From assembly GCA_013362315.1 (NCBI GenBank), contig JABFWL010000294.1, positions 1 to 56,130 on the forward strand: a DNA stretch of 56,130 bases. Direction: 5' to 3'. Shown piece by piece: positions 23,712 to 31,887 of the stretch. Each line of letters opens with the position of its first letter. The first letter of the stretch is position 1. Under the pieces are notes generated by a model. It worked only from the letters and a program-made list of their open reading frames with translations, had not been told where the DNA came from and did not search any database. The translations under genes and the position numbers were made by a program. This DNA is from Catenulispora sp. (GTDB lineage Bacteria; Actinomycetota; Actinomycetes; Streptomycetales; Catenulisporaceae).

Positions 23712-25342
23712 GTGCGGGTTCGGTGTTCAAGAAGTGTGGTTGCCGGGAGCCGGTGCTGGGGCCGACTGGTCTGCCGATGACGGGCGCTGACGGGAAGCCG
23801 GTGGTGCGGCGTCTGGGTGTGAAGTGCCCAAGGCTGCGTCGTGGTTTCGGGTGGAATCCGCGACATGGCACCTGGTATTTCCAGTACGACCACGCCGATG
23901 CCGCCGGCAGCCGGGTGGTGGTGTCTTTCGGGAGTCTGGCCACCCGTGCGGAGGCTGAGGACCAGCTTGCTGCGGTGCGGCGGCTGTTGGGGATCGCCGA
24001 TGAGGTCGGTGACGATCCGAAGGCGGTGGCCGGGCTCAGGGTGCAGATAGCCGCCCGGATCCGGGCCGATCACAAGGCGGGTCTGGGGCTGCCGGAGTTC
24101 GAGGCGATGCGCCGGGCGGTGCTGACCGGTGCGCCGGTGACTGAGCATCTGACGGTGGGGCAGTGGCTGACCCAGTGGCTGGCCGGCAAGACCGCCTTGA
24201 GCGTGTCCACACGGCGGATGTATGCCTCGCAGGTGCGGACCTATCTGATCCCGCATCTGGGCCAGGTCCCTCTGGACCGGTTGCGGGTGGCGCATGTGAC
24301 GGCGATGTTCGACGCGATCGCCGGGGAGGCTGCGGCGGCGGAGGCGAACAACATGGCGCGTCGGGAGGCGGACGCGGCCCGGAAGGCTGCGTGGGCGCGT
24401 GGGGATCGTGTGGCGTGGCGGAAGGCGAAGGACCGGCTGGCTTCGTTGCCGGTGTTCCGGCCGCCGTGTCATGCGGCCACCCGGTTCCGGCTGCGGTCTG
24501 CGCTGCGCTCGGCCCTGTCGGCGGCCTGCGCCCAGCAGCTGGTGACGGTGAACGTGGCGGCGCTGGCGGAGATCGGCTCGGGCCGGTCGCCGAAGGCATT
24601 GGTGTGGACGGCTGAGCGGGTGGCGTACTGGCAGGCGACAGGGAACAAGCCGTCGCCGGTGATGGTGTGGACGGCCGAGCAGACCCGGGCGTTCCTGGAC
24701 CGGGCACAGCGTCATGAGTGGTACGCGCTGTATCTGCTGGTCGCGTGTACCGGGCTGCGCCGGGGGGAGGCCTGCGGGCTGCGGTGGATCGATGTGGACC
24801 TCAATGCCCGAATGATCTCCCCGGCCAAGCAGCGGGTGCAGAACGGCTGGGAGGTGCTGGAAACCGACCTGAAGTCCGATGCCAGCGAACGCGACGTGGG
24901 CCTGGCCGATCAGGTCGTCGAGGCGCTGCAAGCCCAGCGGGAGTGGCAGCAGGAAGCAAGGGAGCGGGCCGCGTCGGCGTGGGTCGAATCGGGGCTGGTG
25001 TTCACGACCGATGTCGGTGCGGGGTTGCACCCGGCCCGGGTCACCGCCCAGTTCAAGCAGCTGGCCCGCGAGGCCGGGCTCCCCCCGATCCGGCTGCACG
25101 ACTTGAGACACGGTGCCGCGTCGCTGGCGCTGGCCGCCGGGGTGGATCTGAAGGTCGTCTCGGACATGCTCGGGCACTCGGGCACGGCCATCACCCGGGA
25201 CATCTACACCTCGGTCTACGACGAGCTGAAACACGCCGCAGCCGCGGCCATCGCCGCCGCGATCAACGGCGCCCGCCGCCCGATAGCTGCACCAGCAGTG
25301 CGGGGCAGACGGACCGCGAAGCCGCTCGCCGCGACGGGTTGA
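23708..25342 (+). CDS. int: Tyrosine site-specific integrase, module 1
   Basis: A 544-residue phage-type tyrosine recombinase. Residues 8-60 hold a Cys-containing N-terminal arm-binding region (VFKKCGCREP, GVKCPRLRRGFGWNPRHGTW). Residues about 145-205 form the SAM-like core-binding domain. The catalytic domain follows: TGLRRGEACGLRW (Arg, about residue 350), HDLRHGAASLAL (HxxR, about 463), LGHSGTAITRD and the nucleophile in IYTSVYDE (about 500). It is adjacent to a tRNA-Lys 3' half that serves as att site. Its sequence is nearly the same as the integrase at 54069-55709 except at the ends. Confidence 0.95.
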   Translation: MSAGSVFKKCGCREPVLGPTGLPMTGADGKPVVRRLGVKCPRLRRGFGWNPRHGTWYFQYDHADAAGSRVVVSFGSLATRAEAEDQLAAVRRLLGIADEVGDDPKAVAGLRVQIAARIRADHKAGLGLPEFEAMRRAVLTGAPVTEHLTVGQWLTQWLAGKTALSVSTRRMYASQVRTYLIPHLGQVPLDRLRVAHVTAMFDAIAGEAAAAEANNMARREADAARKAAWARGDRVAWRKAKDRLASLPVFRPPCHAATRFRLRSALRSALSAACAQQLVTVNVAALAEIGSGRSPKALVWTAERVAYWQATGNKPSPVMVWTAEQTRAFLDRAQRHEWYALYLLVACTGLRRGEACGLRWIDVDLNARMISPAKQRVQNGWEVLETDLKSDASERDVGLADQVVEALQAQREWQQEARERAASAWVESGLVFTTDVGAGLHPARVTAQFKQLAREAGLPPIRLHDLRHGAASLALAAGVDLKVVSDMLGHSGTAITRDIYTSVYDELKHAAAAAIAAAINGARRPIAAPAVRGRRTAKPLAATG

Positions 25343-25452
25343 ACGTCAACGGAGGTCGCATCGGCTACAGCAGCGGACCTTTTGTGGCCTGGCCGACCGG
25401 TTGGGCGCCCGGAGACTTCCTGCAGGTCAGGCGCGATACACCCGGCCGGAGT

Positions 25453-25471
25453 CTGGACCACCCCTGGACCA
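25453..25471 (+). repeat. Putative integrase arm-type site 1
   Basis: CTGGACCAC-C-CCTGGACCA: two direct copies of CTGGACCA 11 bp apart. The same double unit occurs at 25583-25601 and 55941-55959, and inverted at 25797-25814. Location on both sides of the att core suits arm-type binding sites of the integrase N-terminal domain. Confidence 0.55.
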
Positions 25472-25582
25472 TCGAACTCACAGAGCCCGGATGGCCCCGA
25501 TCCTGCGGACCGAAAATCCACTGGAGCCTGCGCGGAGGTCAGGGCTCGGATATCGAGTTCTGGAACGCAGTCGGAACGCTCC

Positions 25583-25601
25583 CTGGACCACGCCTGGACC
25601 A
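25583..25601 (+). repeat. Putative integrase arm-type site 2
   Basis: CTGGACCAC-G-CCTGGACCA, the same double unit as at 25453 and identical to that at 55941 in module 2. It lies 86 bp before the att copy. Confidence 0.55.
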
Positions 25602-25644
25602 AAAGATCAACGGCCCGTCAGATTGTCTAGACCATAGCAAGATC

Positions 25645-25688
25645 AAAAAAGCGAAAGCCCTGGTCAGATACCCTGCCAGGGCTTTCGC
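25645..25688 (-). terminator. Hairpin terminator, tRNA-side of module 1
   Basis: Perfect 13-bp arms GCGAAAGCCCTGG (25651-25663) and CCAGGGCTTTCGC (25676-25688) are followed on the minus strand by TTTTTT (25645-25650). It lies just beyond the tRNA-Lys 3' half. The position fits a terminator supplied by the element to the tRNA gene it had integrated into. Module 2 has a different hairpin in the same place. Confidence 0.8.
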
Positions 25689-25736
25689 TACGGGTGCGCC
25701 GTCAGGGACTTGAACCCCGAACCCGCGGATTAAGAG
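25687..25736 (-). repeat. att site: tRNA-Lys 3' half (att copy 1)
   Basis: Fifty bases match 56045-56094 with one difference (T25702 versus C56060). The copy covers the anticodon loop to the acceptor end of tRNA-Lys and stops right after the anticodon region at AAGAG; the 5' half of the tRNA is absent. It is therefore an attachment-site duplicate, not a tRNA gene. It marks the boundary between module 1 and the 30-kb island. Confidence 0.9.
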
Positions 25737-25796
25737 AGGATCGCGCGAAGTCCGCTGGTGGGCGCTGTGGCGCTGACGCATTTGGTAGCGGGGGAG

Positions 25797-25814
25797 TGGT
25801 CCAGGGTGGTCCAG
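25797..25814 (-). repeat. Putative integrase arm-type site, inverted copy inside island left end
   Basis: TGGTCCAGGGTGGTCCAG is the reverse complement of CTGGACCA-CC-CTGGACCA, like the arm sites at 25453 and 55941 but with one base less between units. It lies 61 bp inside the island from att copy 1, as expected for the opposite arm of the island's attP. Confidence 0.5.
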
Positions 25815-25815
25815 G

Positions 25816-26016
25816 ATGATTGCGACCCGAAGGCCGTGGGCTTTTCATCCGCGGGTTGTTTATCTGAAGGCTCGTAGCCGCGTGATCGGCGCATTGTTCA
25901 GCCTCTCCCTCGGCGCCGTCCTCGCCTTTCGCGTCACCGCTGAACTGGCCGCGATCTCGCTGATCCTCCTCGTGGGCACCAAGACCGCCGCCGACCGTGC
26001 CGGGCGGACCCGATGA
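25816..26016 (+). pseudogene. Short membrane-protein tail, unrecognised
   Basis: An open frame of 66 codons whose last 50 residues read SRVIGALFSLSLGAVLAFRV TAELAAISLILLVG, two hydrophobic stretches, then a basic tail. The ATG at 25816 sits in the arm-site region and has no good ribosome site. The stop overlaps the ATG of the HAD-like remnant by 4 nt, so it was probably the end of a coupled gene, now cut by the island boundary. No family is recognised. Confidence 0.35.
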
Positions 26017-26297
26017 CGGGGCTCACGCTGCACGTCCCGGGACAGATGGCCCGCCACCTGGAATACCTCCTGTTGGACGTCAACGGCACGCTCGCCGACT
26101 GGGGCGTGCTGCCGCCGGGCGTGCCCGAACGCCTGGCCGCCGTGAACCAGACTTTCGATGTGCTGTTGCTGACCGCCGACCCCGACAACAACCTCCCCGA
26201 GATCCGCGCCGCACTCGGCGACATCGACGTCGAAATGCGTCACCGACTCAGAAGGCACAGGTGCGCTGCCCATCCGGCCCCGGACGCGGCGACGTAA
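26013..26297 (+). pseudogene. HAD-like hydrolase, C-terminally truncated
   Basis: The frame starts MTGLTLHVPGQMARHLEYLL LDVNGTLADW, with the HAD motif I DVNGT at residues about 22-26, as in small soluble P-type-ATPase-like HAD proteins. The match ends after IRAALGDIDVEMR (about 26240). Motifs II-IV (Thr/Ser, Lys, GDG-NDx-type) are missing; the remaining residues are low complexity. A full protein would be about 150 residues. Broken by the same events that left other fragments nearby. Confidence 0.6.
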
Positions 26298-26388
26298 CGA
26301 TCGCAGCAGGCAGCAATCCCGGCGAGGCACCGCCGCCGCCTCGGTCGGCCTCGCGCGCGGGCGCGCAGATTTCTGGTGCTCCGCGCCT

Positions 26389-26403
26389 ATCCGCCTACCG
26401 GAT
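26389..26403. promoter_or_regulatory. LysR-type box ATCCG-N5-CGGAT (site A)
   Basis: ATCCG-CCTAC-CGGAT, a perfect interrupted palindrome with T-N11-A spacing. The same box occurs at 26814, 34542 and 42334. It lies among gene fragments, so a promoter it once served may be gone. Confidence 0.55.
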
Positions 26404-26484
26404 TGAAACCGTACTCGTCGATCTCGAACGTGGTCAGGATCAGGATGCGGACCCCGGGGAGGTCGTCGTCGGCGGTGATCAGGC
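26400..26484 (-). pseudogene. Response-regulator receiver fragment (NarL-like)
   Basis: Read on the minus strand, RLITADDDLPGVRILILTTF EIDEYGF matches the beta4-alpha4 region of NarL/LuxR-type receiver domains (usually VRVLILTTFDxDEYVFEAL). The phosphorylated Asp region, output HTH and start are missing. It abuts an ABC-2 permease fragment of opposite strand at 26485, a clear joint of two unrelated gene pieces. Confidence 0.6.
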
Positions 26485-26682
26485 GGGATCATCGGGCAGC
26501 TGGTGGGGAGTCTGGGGCGGTGGCTGCCGTTCAACGCCGGCAGCGCTCTGGGCGGCTCCGCGACGAAGATCGTGCCGGACTTGCTGCCCCGCTGGGGTGG
26601 AGGCGTGGTCCTGGCCGTCTATGCGTTCGCCTTCGCCACGGCGGCGGCTCTCCAGACCTCGGTCCAGCGCGACGTCGCATAA
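26485..26682 (+). pseudogene. ABC-2 type permease, C-terminal fragment
   Basis: Plus-strand frame GIIGQLVGSLGRWLPFNAGS ALGG... then LLPRWGGGVVLAVYAFAFAT AAALQTSVQRDVA and a TAA stop. The final hydrophobic helix and polar tail are typical of the end of ABC-2 drug or polyketide export permeases. The preceding ~200 residues and the start are missing. Together with the receiver fragment it suggests loss of an export system, formerly with a two-component regulator, at the island's left end. Confidence 0.55.
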
Positions 26683-26753
26683 CGACTGGTCAACGGCGTA
26701 CGTCAGGCGTCGACGCCGCCCGTGGCGACGAAGGGAACGGGGACGGCCGCGTC

Positions 26754-26782
26754 GGCCGGCTCGGCGGGAGTCCGAGCCGGCC
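26754..26782 (-). terminator. Hairpin downstream of the LysR operon
   Basis: Perfect 11-bp arms GGCCGGCTCGG (26754-26764) and CCGAGCCGGCC (26772-26782) with a 7-nt loop, about 50 bp after the LysR stop. There is no T run, as usual for actinobacterial terminators. Confidence 0.55.
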
Positions 26783-26813
26783 TCTCCAGAACGGCTCCCA
26801 GCGGGACCGACTG

Positions 26814-26828
26814 ATCCGGAAATCGGAT
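26814..26828. promoter_or_regulatory. LysR-type box ATCCG-N5-CGGAT (site B)
   Basis: ATCCG-GAAAT-CGGAT, perfect 5-bp arms and T-N11-A spacing, 5 bp beyond the LysR stop. It could mark an antisense or rightward promoter, or be a remnant. Confidence 0.55.
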
Positions 26829-26833
26829 AGCGG

Positions 26834-27874
26834 TCATGCCGTCTTGAACGCCTGCACGCCGGGCGGTAGCTGGGCTGATGCCTGAGCGTCCAGGAACGCC
26901 TTGACCACGGCGCTCTTGGCGCGCCGCCGGGTCCAGAACAGTGCGACGTCGCGGTGTGCGGTGGTGGAGTCGATGGTGCGCATCGTCAGGCCCTCGGTGC
27001 TGGTGGTCTGCAGGGCGAGCCGGTTGATGACGCCGATGCCGAACGCCGCGCGGACCAGGGCGACGAGGGTAGCGGGCTGGTCAGTCAGGTAGGCGATGTC
27101 GGCGCGTCCGGCGGCTTCGCCGAGGGTGTTGCGCACGTCGAACCCGCCGCCGTCCTCCTCGGTGCCGGAGGGGTTGCCGATCAGCGGGCGCTCCAGGATG
27201 TTCTCGATGCTCACCGACGATAGTTTCGCCAGGGGATCATCCTCGCGCATCACCGCGACGATGTCCTCGCGCCAGATCGGGCGGTGGCACAGCGTCGCCT
27301 CGCGCATCTTCGGCAGCAGCGGCCGGAATGCCAAGTCGACGGTGCCCTTGGTGACCATCTCCTCCAGGGTCGCCGCGGTGCCCTCGAACAGTTCGACGGT
27401 CACGTCGGGGTGTTTCGACTTCAGCTCACGCAGGATCGCGGGGAGATAGGTGGAGCTGACGCTCGGGTAGCTGCCGATCGCTACGTGCGCGACCAGGTTG
27501 TCCAGGGTGCTGCGGGCCGCCTCGACGCCGCGCTGCAACTCCAGCAGCGCGGTCATGGCGTGCCCGCGGAACAGCTCGCCGGCCTCGGTGGTGCAGATGG
27601 GCCGGGCCTTGCGGTCGAACAGGGTGACCCCGAGGGTGTGCTCCAACGCCGCGATGTGTGCGCTGACCCGCGACTGCGACAGGTGCAACGCCAACGTCGC
27701 GGCTCCGAAGCCGCCGCTGTCGGCGACCGCGAGGAAGCTGCGCAGCCAGGCGGTCTGGAGCGACATCGCATCACGGGGATCGCGCGGTGTCAGGTCGAGG
27801 GGGTCGACATGTTTGTCGAGGTCCGCAGCCGGGCCGTCGTCGGCCGGGACATCCGGACCGGTCGGCGTGCTCAT
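26834..27874 (-). CDS. LysR-family regulator of the island
   Basis: A 346-residue LysR-type regulator with start ATG 27874 that overlaps the GlcF-like stop. The HTH lies at about residues 40-97 (LRSFLAVADSGGFGAATLAL HLSQSRVSAHIAALE) and the effector domain at about 125-335 (VAIGSYPSVSSTYLPAILRE, TLVALVRAAFGIGVINRLAL). The first 36 residues precede the normal LysR start; ATG 27766 (MSLQTAWLRSF) is an alternative start. It is the last gene of a catabolic operon, so its own level follows pathway expression. Target boxes are probably ATCCG-N5-CGGAT, found by the operon's promoter and elsewhere in the island. The inducer is likely a pathway intermediate. Confidence 0.9.
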   Translation of the reverse strand: MSTPTGPDVPADDGPAADLDKHVDPLDLTPRDPRDAMSLQTAWLRSFLAVADSGGFGAATLALHLSQSRVSAHIAALEHTLGVTLFDRKARPICTTEAGELFRGHAMTALLELQRGVEAARSTLDNLVAHVAIGSYPSVSSTYLPAILRELKSKHPDVTVELFEGTAATLEEMVTKGTVDLAFRPLLPKMREATLCHRPIWREDIVAVMREDDPLAKLSSVSIENILERPLIGNPSGTEEDGGGFDVRNTLGEAAGRADIAYLTDQPATLVALVRAAFGIGVINRLALQTTSTEGLTMRTIDSTTAHRDVALFWTRRRAKSAVVKAFLDAQASAQLPPGVQAFKTA

Positions 27875-28968
27875 GGCGCCTCCGCCTCGGCGGCGGCCAG
27901 CGCGACGAGTTCGGCCAGGTGTACGACGCGCGCACGGAGGCGGGCACGGCGCAGTACGCCGATCATCTGACGCTGGCATCCAGGGTTGACCACGACGAGG
28001 AAGTCTAGATCGAGTACGGCAAGCGCGGCTATCTTCGGCGCCACCACCCGGCGGCTGTCTTTCCGGCGCAGGAGGGCATAGGTACCGGCGGCACCGCAGC
28101 AGTCGCCCGCACCCGGGACCTCGACATAGGCACCGAGCGCGCTGATGACCTTTCGGGGTTCCGCGCTGACGCCCATCCCGTTGCGCAGGTGGCAGGAATC
28201 CTGCAGACCGATGCGGGCCGGGCGGCCGTCGATGAGGATCGGACCGGGCAGCGAGCCGCGGTCGAGCAATGCTTCGGAGTAATCCACGACCCGATCGCGT
28301 CCGGCGACCGCCGCGATGTGCGCGGCGCAGCCGCCGGCGGTGGACACGATCCGTCCCGGCCGGTCGGCCAGCCGCCTGGCCAGTTCCTCGCCGCGCTCGA
28401 CGTCGCCGTTGTGTGCGTGCAGTGCTCCACAACAGCCCTGATCCTGCGGGACCTCGATGCCGGGGAGGGTCGCCGCCGCGGCCCGGCTCACCGCGGGGAA
28501 CAGCGATCGCTCGAAGCACCCGAGCATGAGAATCTCGTCGCTGCCTTCCGGCGCGGTAGCTGGAGAGGCGCTCGGCGGAGAGAACCTGGCGTGGCGCCGC
28601 AGCCGTCCCGCGAGGCGGATCAGCCGGCCGCGGTCGGCGAAGCTCAGCAGCGGCCGGATCCGCAGCGGTCGACGGCGCCCCTTCCACTGCGCGTTCCGCA
28701 GGTCCTCGATCAGGTTGCCATACGGCACACCGGCCGGGCAGACGGGTTCGCAGGCGCGGCAGCCCAGGCAGAAGGAGCCTTGCTCACGAGCGGCGACGTC
28801 GAAGACATCGACCTCACCGTGATCGATGGCGCGCATCAGCGCTATGCGACCTCGTGGTGAGGACGCCTCGTCACCGGTCAGCTTGTAGGTGGGACACGAA
28901 GGCAGGCAGAAACCACACGAGATGCAGGTACCCAGCTCCTCGGCGTCGAAGATGTCGCCAGCACTCAT
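27871..28968 (-). CDS. GlcF-like iron-sulfur subunit of a 2-hydroxyacid oxidase
   Basis: A 365-residue protein with two [4Fe-4S] motifs near the N-terminus, CISCGFCLPSC (C15, 18, 21, 25) and CLGCRACEPVC (C67, 70, 73, 77), followed by two CCG-type modules (DQGCCGALHAHNGD, and GDCCGAAGTYALL with the partner LQDSCHLRN). This matches glycolate oxidase GlcF and related lactate oxidase subunits, which pass electrons from the flavin subunit to the quinone pool. The start overlaps the GlcD-like stop and its own stop overlaps LysR. In this pathway it may oxidise a 2-hydroxy acid product such as lactate or glycolate; this is inference. Confidence 0.88.
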   Translation of the reverse strand: MSAGDIFDAEELGTCISCGFCLPSCPTYKLTGDEASSPRGRIALMRAIDHGEVDVFDVAAREQGSFCLGCRACEPVCPAGVPYGNLIEDLRNAQWKGRRRPLRIRPLLSFADRGRLIRLAGRLRRHARFSPPSASPATAPEGSDEILMLGCFERSLFPAVSRAAAATLPGIEVPQDQGCCGALHAHNGDVERGEELARRLADRPGRIVSTAGGCAAHIAAVAGRDRVVDYSEALLDRGSLPGPILIDGRPARIGLQDSCHLRNGMGVSAEPRKVISALGAYVEVPGAGDCCGAAGTYALLRRKDSRRVVAPKIAALAVLDLDFLVVVNPGCQRQMIGVLRRARLRARVVHLAELVALAAAEAEAP

Positions 28969-30362
28969 GATCCCAGCTTCCCGGGGTTTAGGATCCCCAC
29001 AGGGTCGAAGGCCTGCTTGATCCGGGCCAGCAGGGCCATCTGCGCCGACCCGAGCTGCGCTTCCAGATACGGCAGCTTCGCGGCGCCCACACCGTGCTCA
29101 CCGGTGATGGTGCCGCCCAGCTCGACGGCAGCGGCGAAGATGTCGTCGAACGCGGCCGCGACCCGTGAGCGCTGCTCATGGTCGCCGGGGTCGAAGCAAC
29201 CGACCGGGTGGGCGTTGCCGTCCCCGGCATGCCCGAACGTGGCGACGGTCGCCCCGCTCTCGTCGGCGATTTCGTCGATCCGACGGACCAGCTCCGGCAG
29301 CAGCGACCGCGGAACGCCGACATCCTCCAGCATGGTCGCGCCGCCGAGCCGCGACAGCGCCGGAAGCGCGCACCGGCGGGCCGACAGCAGCGCCTCCGAT
29401 TCCGCCGCCGCCGTGGCTACCTGCGCCGAAGTGGCGCCGAACTCGCGCATGAGGTCGGCAATCTCCGCCACTGTGCGCTCTACCTCCGCTGCGCTGCCGT
29501 CGTCACCGAACAGCAGCATCGCCCCGGCATCGGTATCCAGGCCGAGCTGCGCGTAGTCCTCCACCGCGCGGATGCACTTGGCGTCGAGGAACTCCAAGGT
29601 AGCGGGCAGGATCCCCGCCGCGACCACACCGCGCACCGCATTGCTGGCAGCCTTCAGGTCGGCGAAGTACGCCAGTCCGGTCGTACGCGTGGCCGGTGCC
29701 GGCCGGAGCGCGAGCGTCAGCTCGGTCAGCACCGCCAACGCCCCCTCCGATCCGGTGAGCAGCCGCACCAGGTCGAAACCGGCCACGTCCTTCAGTAGCT
29801 GCCCGCCGGCGCGGATCACCTGCCCGTCGGCCAGGACGGCCTCGACCCCGAGGACGTACCCCGCGGTGTTGCCGTACTTCAGCCCGTGCAGCCCCCCGGC
29901 GTTGGTGGCGACATTGCCGCCGAGTGTCGACACCCGTTGGCTTCCGGGGTCCGGCGGGTAGTACAGCCGGTGCTCGGCGACGGCGCGTGCCAGGTCCTGG
30001 GTGGTGACGCCCGGTTGCACGACGGCCGTCAGGTCGATGGGGTTGATGGATGCGATGCGGTTCATGCGTGTCAGCGCGAGCACGATCCCGCCATGGGTGG
30101 GTACGGCACCCGCGGCCAGGCTGGTGCCGGCGCCCCGTGGCACCACCGGGATGCCGCGGTCGTTGGCGAATCGCAGTACCCGGGACACCTCTTCGGTGTC
30201 GCCCGGCCGGACGACGGCCCAGGGAATGCCGGAGAACCCGAACGTTGCGTCGGTGCGGTACGGCACAAGCGCCGCGGGCCGGGTTTCCACGTTCGGCGCT
30301 CCGACGATCCGACCCAGGTCGGCGCCCAGAGAGGGCGCGGCATCCGTGGCCAGTGTGCTCAT
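28965..30362 (-). CDS. GlcD-like FAD-linked oxidase
   Basis: A 465-residue flavoprotein. Residues about 45-185 form the PCMH FAD-binding domain (IPVVPRGAGTSLAAGAVPTH, YYPPDPGSQRVSTLGGNVAT, NAGGLHGLKYGNTAGYVLG). Residues about 215-460 form the FAD-oxidase C-terminal domain with HAGDGNAHPVGCFD and TGEHGVGAAKLPYLEAQLG. This is the GlcD/D-lactate dehydrogenase family. ATG 30362 overlaps the SDR stop. It pairs with the GlcF-like gene; no GlcE-like third subunit is present. Substrate likely a hydroxy acid released by the sugar-acid pathway. Confidence 0.9.
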   Translation of the reverse strand: MSTLATDAAPSLGADLGRIVGAPNVETRPAALVPYRTDATFGFSGIPWAVVRPGDTEEVSRVLRFANDRGIPVVPRGAGTSLAAGAVPTHGGIVLALTRMNRIASINPIDLTAVVQPGVTTQDLARAVAEHRLYYPPDPGSQRVSTLGGNVATNAGGLHGLKYGNTAGYVLGVEAVLADGQVIRAGGQLLKDVAGFDLVRLLTGSEGALAVLTELTLALRPAPATRTTGLAYFADLKAASNAVRGVVAAGILPATLEFLDAKCIRAVEDYAQLGLDTDAGAMLLFGDDGSAAEVERTVAEIADLMREFGATSAQVATAAAESEALLSARRCALPALSRLGGATMLEDVGVPRSLLPELVRRIDEIADESGATVATFGHAGDGNAHPVGCFDPGDHEQRSRVAAAFDDIFAAAVELGGTITGEHGVGAAKLPYLEAQLGSAQMALLARIKQAFDPVGILNPGKLGS

Positions 30363-31123
30363 GCCGCGGTCAGCCCGCCGTCGATGACGAGGGCCGCGCC
30401 GTTGACGAACCGGCCGTCGGCACCGGCGACGAACGCCACCATGGCCGCGACTTCCTCAGGGGTGCCCATGCGGCCGTCGAGCTGCCTGGCGGCCATCGCC
30501 GCACGAGCAGTCTCCGGATCCGGGGCGTTCGCCAGGATCTTCCCGATCCACTCGGTCCCCACGGTCCCCGGGCAGATCGCCACGCAGCGGATGCCTTCGG
30601 CCGCGTGATCGACGGCCACGGCCTTGGTGAGACCGACCAGCCCGGCCTTGGACGCGCAGTACGCGGCGCGGCCGGCCAGGCCGACCTGGCCGCCGACCGA
30701 GGCGATGTTGATGATCACCCCGTGGCCGCGGTCCAGCATCAGCGGCAAGGTGGCGCGGGTGGTCAGGAACGGTCCGGTGAGGTTCACCGCCAAGACGCGC
30801 TCCCAGTCCTCGTCGCTGGTCTCCAGCACGTTCGCGAGCAGTCCGATGCCGGCGACGTTCACCAGCACCTCGGGGGCCCCGACGGTGACGGCGATCTCCC
30901 GGGCCACCGCCCCCACGGCCAGCGGGTCGCAAAGGTCGACTGAGAAGGCGTGCGCCTTCCCGCCGCCGGCCTCGATCAGGTCGCGGGTCCCGGCCAGCCC
31001 GGCGTCGTCGATATCGAGCATGGCGACCTCGAATCCGTCGTGGGCCAGGCGCACGGCGGTCGCCCGGCCGATGCCGGAGGCGGCGCCGGTCACGGCGGCG
31101 ACCGCGCATGTGCCGGTGCTCAT
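30359..31123 (-). CDS. SDR-family dehydrogenase (1)
   Basis: A 254-residue classical short-chain dehydrogenase: TGAASGIG (12-19), NVAG (89-92), Ser142, Tyr155 and Lys159 in the YCASK motif. Asp37 at the end of beta2 points to NAD+ preference. The C-terminus is GRFVNGAALVIDGGLTAA. It is distinct from its neighbour and so likely oxidises another intermediate. In non-phosphorylating deoxysugar pathways one SDR oxidises the sugar and another the 2-keto-3-deoxy acid; which is which is not shown. Coupled by ATGA on both sides. Confidence 0.9.
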   Translation of the reverse strand: MSTGTCAVAAVTGAASGIGRATAVRLAHDGFEVAMLDIDDAGLAGTRDLIEAGGGKAHAFSVDLCDPLAVGAVAREIAVTVGAPEVLVNVAGIGLLANVLETSDEDWERVLAVNLTGPFLTTRATLPLMLDRGHGVIINIASVGGQVGLAGRAAYCASKAGLVGLTKAVAVDHAAEGIRCVAICPGTVGTEWIGKILANAPDPETARAAMAARQLDGRMGTPEEVAAMVAFVAGADGRFVNGAALVIDGGLTAA

Positions 31124-31887
31124 GCGTACGCCCGCCCGGGCAGCGAGCCGTCCATCGCGTAGCCGCCGTCCACGTCCAGGCAGGCGCCGGTGGTGTAGCA
31201 GGCTTCGTCGGAGGCGAGGTAGCAGATGGCCGAGGCCACCCACTCGGGCGGTGCGATCTTTCCCAACGGGATCTTCTCCATCAGCGACCGCACGATCTGC
31301 GCGGTGTAAAGAGGTTCGCTCATCTTGGTCTTCGTGGCGCCCGGCCGGACGCAGTTCACGGTGATCCCGTGTGGTGCGAGCTCCGACGCCATCGTGCGGG
31401 TCATCGCTTCGAGCCCACCCTTGGTCGCGGTATAGGGTGCCGCGTTCGGTTCGGAGACCACGGCGTGGACCGACGAGACGTTGACGATGCGCCCCGGGGT
31501 CTCGTTCGCGACCATGATCCGGGCCACGGCCTGGCTCAGGAAGAACACGCCGGTCAGGTTCACCGCGATGACGCGGTCCCAGTCCGCCCGGGTGACTTCC
31601 AGAAACGGCCTGATGTGCAGGATCCCGGCCACGTTGGCGAGGATGTCGACGCGGCCGAACTGGTAGCTCAGGTACTCCTCCAGCTGCCGCCCCGCGTCCG
31701 GGTCGGCGACGTCCATGTCGATGCATTCCACGCGCTCTCCGGCGCTGAGCTCGTAAGGCCACCGCCGGGTGTTCTTCACATCGACTGCGACGACCTTCGC
31801 GCCCTCTTGCAACAGCCGCTCGGCCGTCGCCCGTCCGATACCGGAGTCGGCTCCGGTGACCACGGCGACTTTGCCGTTGAATCTCAT
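31120..31887 (-). CDS. SDR-family dehydrogenase (2)
   Basis: A 255-residue classical SDR with TGADSGIG (11-18), NVAG (85-88), Ser139, Tyr152 and Lys156 (YTATK), and Asp36 suggesting NAD+. It lies directly after the SMP-30 lactonase with an ATGA overlap, the usual neighbour for a sugar dehydrogenase that makes the lactone. C-terminal GACLDVDGGYAMDGSLPGRA. Sugar 1-dehydrogenase is the best guess; substrate unknown. Confidence 0.9.
   Translation of the reverse strand: MRFNGKVAVVTGADSGIGRATAERLLQEGAKVVAVDVKNTRRWPYELSAGERVECIDMDVADPDAGRQLEEYLSYQFGRVDILANVAGILHIRPFLEVTRADWDRVIAVNLTGVFFLSQAVARIMVANETPGRIVNVSSVHAVVSEPNAAPYTATKGGLEAMTRTMASELAPHGITVNCVRPGATKTKMSEPLYTAQIVRSLMEKIPLGKIAPPEWVASAICYLASDEACYTTGACLDVDGGYAMDGSLPGRAYA

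Noticed and set aside
25687-25736. Second tRNA-Lys gene
   Set aside because: Only the 3' half from the anticodon loop is present; no D arm or 5' acceptor strand follows.
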